Positions 7,602 through 10,699 of a stretch of DNA of 10,699 bases are shown here, one piece after another; the stretch's first letter is position 1, and every line of letters begins with the position of its first letter. The position numbers and the translations under genes are program-made. This DNA comes from DAOTVD01 sp034437075 (GTDB taxonomy: Bacteria; Chloroflexota; Anaerolineae; Aggregatilineales; J027): positions 1-10,699 of the forward strand of contig DAOTVD010000042.1 in the NCBI GenBank assembly GCA_034437075.1, in the 5' to 3' direction. Under the pieces are notes generated by a model. That model was given only the letters and a program-made list of their open reading frames with translations. It was not told where the DNA came from and did no database searches.

Positions 7602-8888
7602 TCAGAGTTCGCGCGCTAGGAAGGCATCAAAATCGACCACATGATGCGCTTCGCTAGCTTGAACGGCGGCTTGCCCAACCCAATAGGCCATCATATCTTG
7701 ATGCATGAGTGCGCTTGGGCTTGGCCCAGCGGATACGGCCTTGATAATATAGCCTAATAAGCCGCTGATATGGGCTTCTGATGCGGGTGCCAGCCGCATA
7801 TTGATTGCGTTTTCTTGCCCTGTCGCATGGTTCAGAAAAATAATCTGCGAATGCGGCCCATTAAATTCGGCGCGTAAAGTGCCATATTCGCCGACCACGC
7901 GAGTAAAACGTCTATTTTGTTCGGCATGGCCATCCAACAATAAGCTCAGTTGGGCGCCACTATCCAAGGCTGCATTTACCGTGGTGTGCGTTGTCAGCAG
8001 GCGTGCCTGATGATACACACATTTACCCCAAAGGGCGCTTTCCAAGATGGTGACAATATTCGGGGGAGTATCCACGAGGTTGGGGGCGAGTAAATCGGTA
8101 TGGGGCCAGCCTGCATCCGGCACGGTCGGTAAACGGCGCTCAAGATAAATACCCAGGGTTGAAAACGCACATTCGGACTCAATCGGGCAATCGTCCGTGC
8201 AGCGCTCGGGCACATCCCCGCGCGGTGCGTCATCCACCGCAAACGCACGATCTGTGCCCACGGCGCTAATATGGGCTGGTGAACCCTGAAGCAACCACAG
8301 CAATAGCGCCAAGTCGTTGACGCCATCATGCAGCAGGATGTCGGCTTTGTGCTTGGGTTGGTATGGGGCTCGTATAAACCGATGGCTAGTCTGCCAGGGG
8401 GTCAGGTGATGTTCGTGATGCACATGCAAAATACGGCCCAAACGCCCGCTGTGCAGCAAGTCGCGCACACTCCGATAAAAGGCCGTATACATTAACCATT
8501 GATCAATAAATATAGTTTGTCGTACTTCTTGCGCAAGATAGATAAGATGTTGGGTTTCGGCAATCGATAAATGCAAGGGGCTTTCCAACAGCACATGATA
8601 GCCACTTTGCAGACAATGCATAATCACCTCAAATTTCTGAGGCGTCTCTGGGCCGATCATGACAATTTCGGCCAGCGGGGGTGTATCAAGAAAAGCTTGC
8701 CAATCGTCAAATTGGCGTTTGGGGGGTATCGCGTGCCGTTCTGCAAGCACTGTGCGCGACATACCAGGGGCCATCGCCAAGGCGACAAGCTGTATATCGT
8801 CGGGCCGCTGGAGAGCATACTGGCTGTAGGATTGTGCATTCTGCCAAGCAGAATGGATTAAGGCAATAGGTACAGGCGAAACCTGCAT
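7602..8888 (-). CDS. Divergent Gfo/Idh/MocA-family oxidoreductase
   Basis: A 428-residue protein with the layout of NAD(P)-dependent sugar or polyol dehydrogenases: an N-terminal Rossmann-like half (1 to about 128) and a C-terminal alpha/beta half. Family marks are VMIGPETP (76-83), HCLQSGYHVLLESPL (91-105), the HDGVNDLALLLWLLQG helix (187-202) followed by SAVG, and a late GEYGTLRAEF segment (333-342). Two usual features are missing: the glycine-rich GxGxxG after the first strand is replaced by HSAWQNA (12-18), and the catalytic Lys of the EKP motif is Ser104 (ESP). A Cys cluster at 230, 234 and 240 occurs in the middle. Some family members carry such a cluster. It may be a non-redox or altered-chemistry member; the substrate cannot be told. 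No strong ribosome site precedes ATG 8888. Confidence 0.8.
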   Translation of the reverse strand: MQVSPVPIALIHSAWQNAQSYSQYALQRPDDIQLVALAMAPGMSRTVLAERHAIPPKRQFDDWQAFLDTPPLAEIVMIGPETPQKFEVIMHCLQSGYHVLLESPLHLSIAETQHLIYLAQEVRQTIFIDQWLMYTAFYRSVRDLLHSGRLGRILHVHHEHHLTPWQTSHRFIRAPYQPKHKADILLHDGVNDLALLLWLLQGSPAHISAVGTDRAFAVDDAPRGDVPERCTDDCPIESECAFSTLGIYLERRLPTVPDAGWPHTDLLAPNLVDTPPNIVTILESALWGKCVYHQARLLTTHTTVNAALDSGAQLSLLLDGHAEQNRRFTRVVGEYGTLRAEFNGPHSQIIFLNHATGQENAINMRLAPASEAHISGLLGYIIKAVSAGPSPSALMHQDMMAYWVGQAAVQASEAHHVVDFDAFLAREL

Positions 8889-8914
8889 TGTAATCGATCA
8901 ACTTTCGCTATAAT
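8888..8914 (+). promoter_or_regulatory. Predicted sigma70-type promoter of the HAD gene
   Basis: A perfect TATAAT at 8909-8914 lies 15 bases after TTGTAA (8888-8893), a fair -35 match. Transcription would begin near 8920, giving a leader of about 50 bases before ATG 8972. The -35 would overlap the first base of the divergent oxidoreductase gene. Confidence 0.5.
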
Positions 8915-8926
8915 TGCTGCCATACT

Positions 8927-8932
8927 ATTGTA
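8927..8932 (-). promoter_or_regulatory. Possible -10 box for the oxidoreductase gene
   Basis: TACAAT on the minus strand matches five of six bases of the -10 consensus and lies 38 bases upstream of ATG 8888. I find no convincing -35 box at the right distance, so this is tentative. Confidence 0.25.
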
Positions 8933-8955
8933 GTGCAAATCCTAAAATCGTGCAT

Positions 8956-8961
8956 GGGGGA
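8956..8961 (+). promoter_or_regulatory. Ribosome binding site deciding the HAD start
   Basis: GGGGGA sits 10 bases before ATG 8972 and supports that start over the in-frame GTG at 8933 or ATG at 8954. Confidence 0.5.
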
Positions 8962-8971
8962 TCAGCAAACT

Positions 8972-10081
8972 ATGAAACATATTGTCCTGCTTGATATGGA
9001 TGGCGTCTTAATCGCGGCATATGGCTATCGCGAGGCCACCCGCGCGACGCTCCGAGCTTTGGCAGAAAAAATGAGCCAACCGGATTTACTGCCGCCCACG
9101 GACGACGAAATGCTGGCTTTTGAAGCCCAAAGCATTATCTTCGAATGGGATTCTATTGCGTTAATGGCCGCATCCCTGTTCGAACAAGTTCCCCTTTTGC
9201 ATGCCGAAACGGTTCACGACACGGTGGCTGCTATTGCTGAAGCGGGCGTAACGTTGCAACGCCCCGACTGGCGCGATTTTGCGCGCAGTTGCCCGCCCCC
9301 CACCCCAGAGCAACCCAGCGCTGCGCAAATTGCCCTGGGGCGACGTTTTCCGGCCACCGCCCTCTATACCGACTTACTGGCGACAACCCATGCGCCCGAG
9401 GCCTGGCTCACGCGCTTGTTTCAATGTTTTGTGTTAGGCGCTGAACAATTTCAGCAAACCTATAGCCAGCCTGCCATTGTGCAGACGCCATCATTGTTGC
9501 AAAGCCACGACCAAGCCGTTTTGTCGGTCGCCTGGCGCGATGAATTAATTTCCAGGGCGGATACTCACCCAGTTATCTACACCGCACGGCCTAGCCTGCC
9601 ACCGCACTTTGCGCCAGATGTCACCGGATACCCGCCCGAGGCCGAAATCGGTCAGCGCTTGCTGGGCCTGCACAGCGTGCCGCTTGTGGCCTATGGACAT
9701 ATGGCCTGGCTCGCTGCCGAGCAGCAAACGGCTACAGATGCTTTCGTTAAGCCGGCTCTGATGCACAGTCGCCTGGCCGTGATGCGCGCTCTGGCGCCCG
9801 ATGATGAGCAAGCGGCAATTGATATGGCGCTGGGTTTGCAAGCCATCCCCGCAGAATGGTTGAATGCCCCCTGGCGGATTATTGTCTGTGAGGACTCAAC
9901 CGCCAGCATCCGTGGCGTACAAGCTACCGTTGCGGCGCTGCGGGTTGAATTAGAACATGACATTGTATGTAGCGCCGTCGGCATTGCCGAACATCCCGAA
10001 AACGTGGCGTCGCTCGGCACAGTAGCCGACCACGTCGCGCCGGATGTCAACGCCGGGCTAAAATGGGCCTTGGGGATATAG
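8972..10081 (+). CDS. HAD-superfamily hydrolase with large inserted cap
   Basis: A 369-residue cytoplasmic protein, probably a phosphatase. All four HAD motifs are present: motif I DMDGV with nucleophile Asp8 and Asp10, motif II Thr204 in VIYTARPS, motif III Lys260 before Pro, and motif IV Glu307-Asp308 in CEDSTASI, followed by the helix SIRGVQATVAAL. About 195 residues separate motifs I and II, compared with roughly 100 in common phosphoglycolate-phosphatase-like members, so the cap is enlarged and may set substrate choice. The substrate is unknown. ATG 8972 is chosen because GGGGGA (8956-8961) lies 10 bases upstream and motif I then falls at the usual place near the N-terminus; in-frame GTG 8933 and ATG 8954 would add residues before the first strand. 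It is divergent from the oxidoreductase and ends 4 bases from the converging 104-residue gene, with no terminator seen. Confidence 0.85.
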   Translation: MKHIVLLDMDGVLIAAYGYREATRATLRALAEKMSQPDLLPPTDDEMLAFEAQSIIFEWDSIALMAASLFEQVPLLHAETVHDTVAAIAEAGVTLQRPDWRDFARSCPPPTPEQPSAAQIALGRRFPATALYTDLLATTHAPEAWLTRLFQCFVLGAEQFQQTYSQPAIVQTPSLLQSHDQAVLSVAWRDELISRADTHPVIYTARPSLPPHFAPDVTGYPPEAEIGQRLLGLHSVPLVAYGHMAWLAAEQQTATDAFVKPALMHSRLAVMRALAPDDEQAAIDMALGLQAIPAEWLNAPWRIIVCEDSTASIRGVQATVAALRVELEHDIVCSAVGIAEHPENVASLGTVADHVAPDVNAGLKWALGI

Positions 10082-10085
10082 CGCG

Positions 10086-10400
10086 CTATTGGGCGAAAAA
10101 ACCGAAATCAATATACAGTAGGCGTTCGCCATCGGCGTCGGTTTCCCCGGTTTCTTTGAACACGAAAACACCAGGATGATGACGCTTGAAGCGTTTTTTT
10201 AGGCTGTTCCACTGGCTTTTGCTGGGGGCTGTCTCCCCGAAATAATTCGCACGGAACAGCGCGCGAAAATGGCCATCCTCATACGGTAGCAAAGCCTGCA
10301 AACGGGTTATGTCTTCACCAGGGCGCGTCAGGGCCGCTTCGGCAATCTCGCGCGCGTATTCGGGCGGAACCTTCCTAAACTGGGGCAAGTCATGGGTCAT
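10086..10400 (-). CDS. Uncharacterised 104-residue protein coupled to hisE
   Basis: I do not recognise a family. The protein is small and soluble, with no signal peptide, membrane helix or cysteine. The N-terminal half (about 10-55) looks helical, with many Ala, Leu, Arg and Glu. The middle (63-76) is strongly basic, SQWNSLKKRFKRHH, and the C-terminus alternates as short strands (VFVFKE, then LLYIDFGFF) around an acidic turn. A nucleic-acid or nucleotide-binding role would fit the basic patch but is only a guess. Its ATG overlaps the hisE stop as ATGA, so it is translated by coupling with hisE; no separate strong ribosome site is visible. It ends 4 bases from the end of the converging HAD gene. 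Its coupling and length argue for a real gene. Confidence 0.75.
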   Translation of the reverse strand: MTHDLPQFRKVPPEYAREIAEAALTRPGEDITRLQALLPYEDGHFRALFRANYFGETAPSKSQWNSLKKRFKRHHPGVFVFKETGETDADGERLLYIDFGFFAQ

Positions 10401-10681
10401 GGGGCGTGACGCTCGGCTAGAGTCTGGTTGACTTGCTCCCAGGTCAGGCCGCGTATGGTCAACAATACCGACAGGTGATACATCAAATCGGCAAACTCGC
10501 CTAAAAGGGCTTCGTCATCTTGCAACAAGCCCGCAATCACAACTTCAACCCCCTCTTCGCCGACTTTCTGGGCGATGTGTTCGCGCCCTTTGTCCAGCAA
10601 TTTATTGGTATACGAGCCGGGTTGAGGATTGGCCTGGCGGTCGGCAATGATCGTCTGTAAGGTTTCGAGCATATCCGGCAT
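10397..10681 (-). CDS. hisE: Phosphoribosyl-ATP pyrophosphohydrolase
   Basis: A 94-residue all-helical enzyme of the MazG-like fold that removes pyrophosphate from phosphoribosyl-ATP, the second step of histidine synthesis. The family signature is clear: SYTNKLLDKG (23-32), then KVGEEGVEVVIA (39-50) with metal-binding acids Glu42, Glu43 and Glu46, and EFADLMYHLSVLL (62-74) with Glu62 and Asp65. The length matches stand-alone HisE, so it is not the HisIE fusion. AGGAGA lies 6 bases before the ATG (plus-strand 10688-10693). Its stop overlaps the next gene's start by ATGA. Further his genes may lie beyond the window end, but none can be seen here. Confidence 0.93.
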   Translation of the reverse strand: MPDMLETLQTIIADRQANPQPGSYTNKLLDKGREHIAQKVGEEGVEVVIAGLLQDDEALLGEFADLMYHLSVLLTIRGLTWEQVNQTLAERHAP

Positions 10682-10687
10682 TAGGTT

Positions 10688-10693
10688 TCTCCT
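10688..10693 (-). promoter_or_regulatory. Ribosome binding site of hisE
   Basis: AGGAGA on the minus strand, 6 bases before the hisE ATG at 10681, is a near-ideal Shine-Dalgarno sequence. Confidence 0.7.
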
Positions 10694-10699
10694 GGCATT

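Noticed and set aside
8571..8901. Several overlapping short frames on both strands near the start of the oxidoreductase
   Set aside because: None has a domain or ribosome site, and the oxidoreductase frame with family motifs covers most of the region.

Overview
The window looks like chromosomal DNA of a bacterium in Chloroflexota, most likely an Anaerolineae-type lineage. This is inferred from style, not from a marker gene. The signs are secreted proteins built from repeated PPC-like beta-sandwich domains with Asp-Asp-Asp-Ser-Gly loops, a lipoprotein with a long Pro/Thr-rich spacer, and a Hanks-type Ser/Thr kinase beside another lipoprotein. There is no IS element, phage gene, CRISPR array, rRNA or tRNA that I can see. 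Coding density is high and no gene-free stretch exceeds 300 bases.

Positions 1-5354 (+) hold a tight run of four exported proteins: the 3' end of a putative esterase (1-279), a complete paralogue with an N-terminal PPC domain (270-1469), a lipoprotein with three PPC-like domains (1466-2914) and a secreted protein of about seven PPC-like domains (2943-5354). The first two junctions overlap (10 and 4 bases) and the third gap is 28 bases, so this is almost certainly one operon. It ends in a strong hairpin and T-run at 5377-5407.

Positions 5470-8888 (-) converge on the first operon. Read on the minus strand they encode a divergent Gfo/Idh/MocA-family oxidoreductase, a Ser/Thr kinase anchored by a membrane helix at its extreme C-terminus with no outside domain, and a small lipoprotein with a predicted jelly-roll-like fold. 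The kinase and lipoprotein are probably co-transcribed. A weak promoter-like site with an inverted repeat lies just upstream of the kinase.

Positions 8889-8971 are a divergent intergenic region with a perfect TATAAT on the plus strand. Positions 8972-10081 (+) encode a HAD-superfamily hydrolase with an unusually large insert. Positions 10086-10681 (-) carry hisE (histidine biosynthesis) translationally coupled to an unrecognised 104-residue protein.

How they may work together: the PPC operon probably makes a set of cell-surface or secreted proteins, two of them putative esterases and two non-enzymatic scaffolds or adhesins. The kinase and its neighbouring lipoprotein could be a split signalling pair. 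The oxidoreductase, HAD and hisE genes look like ordinary metabolism. Nothing here is a clear-cut new defence or mobile system; the best candidates for novelty are the PPC operon and the tail-anchored kinase with its lipoprotein.
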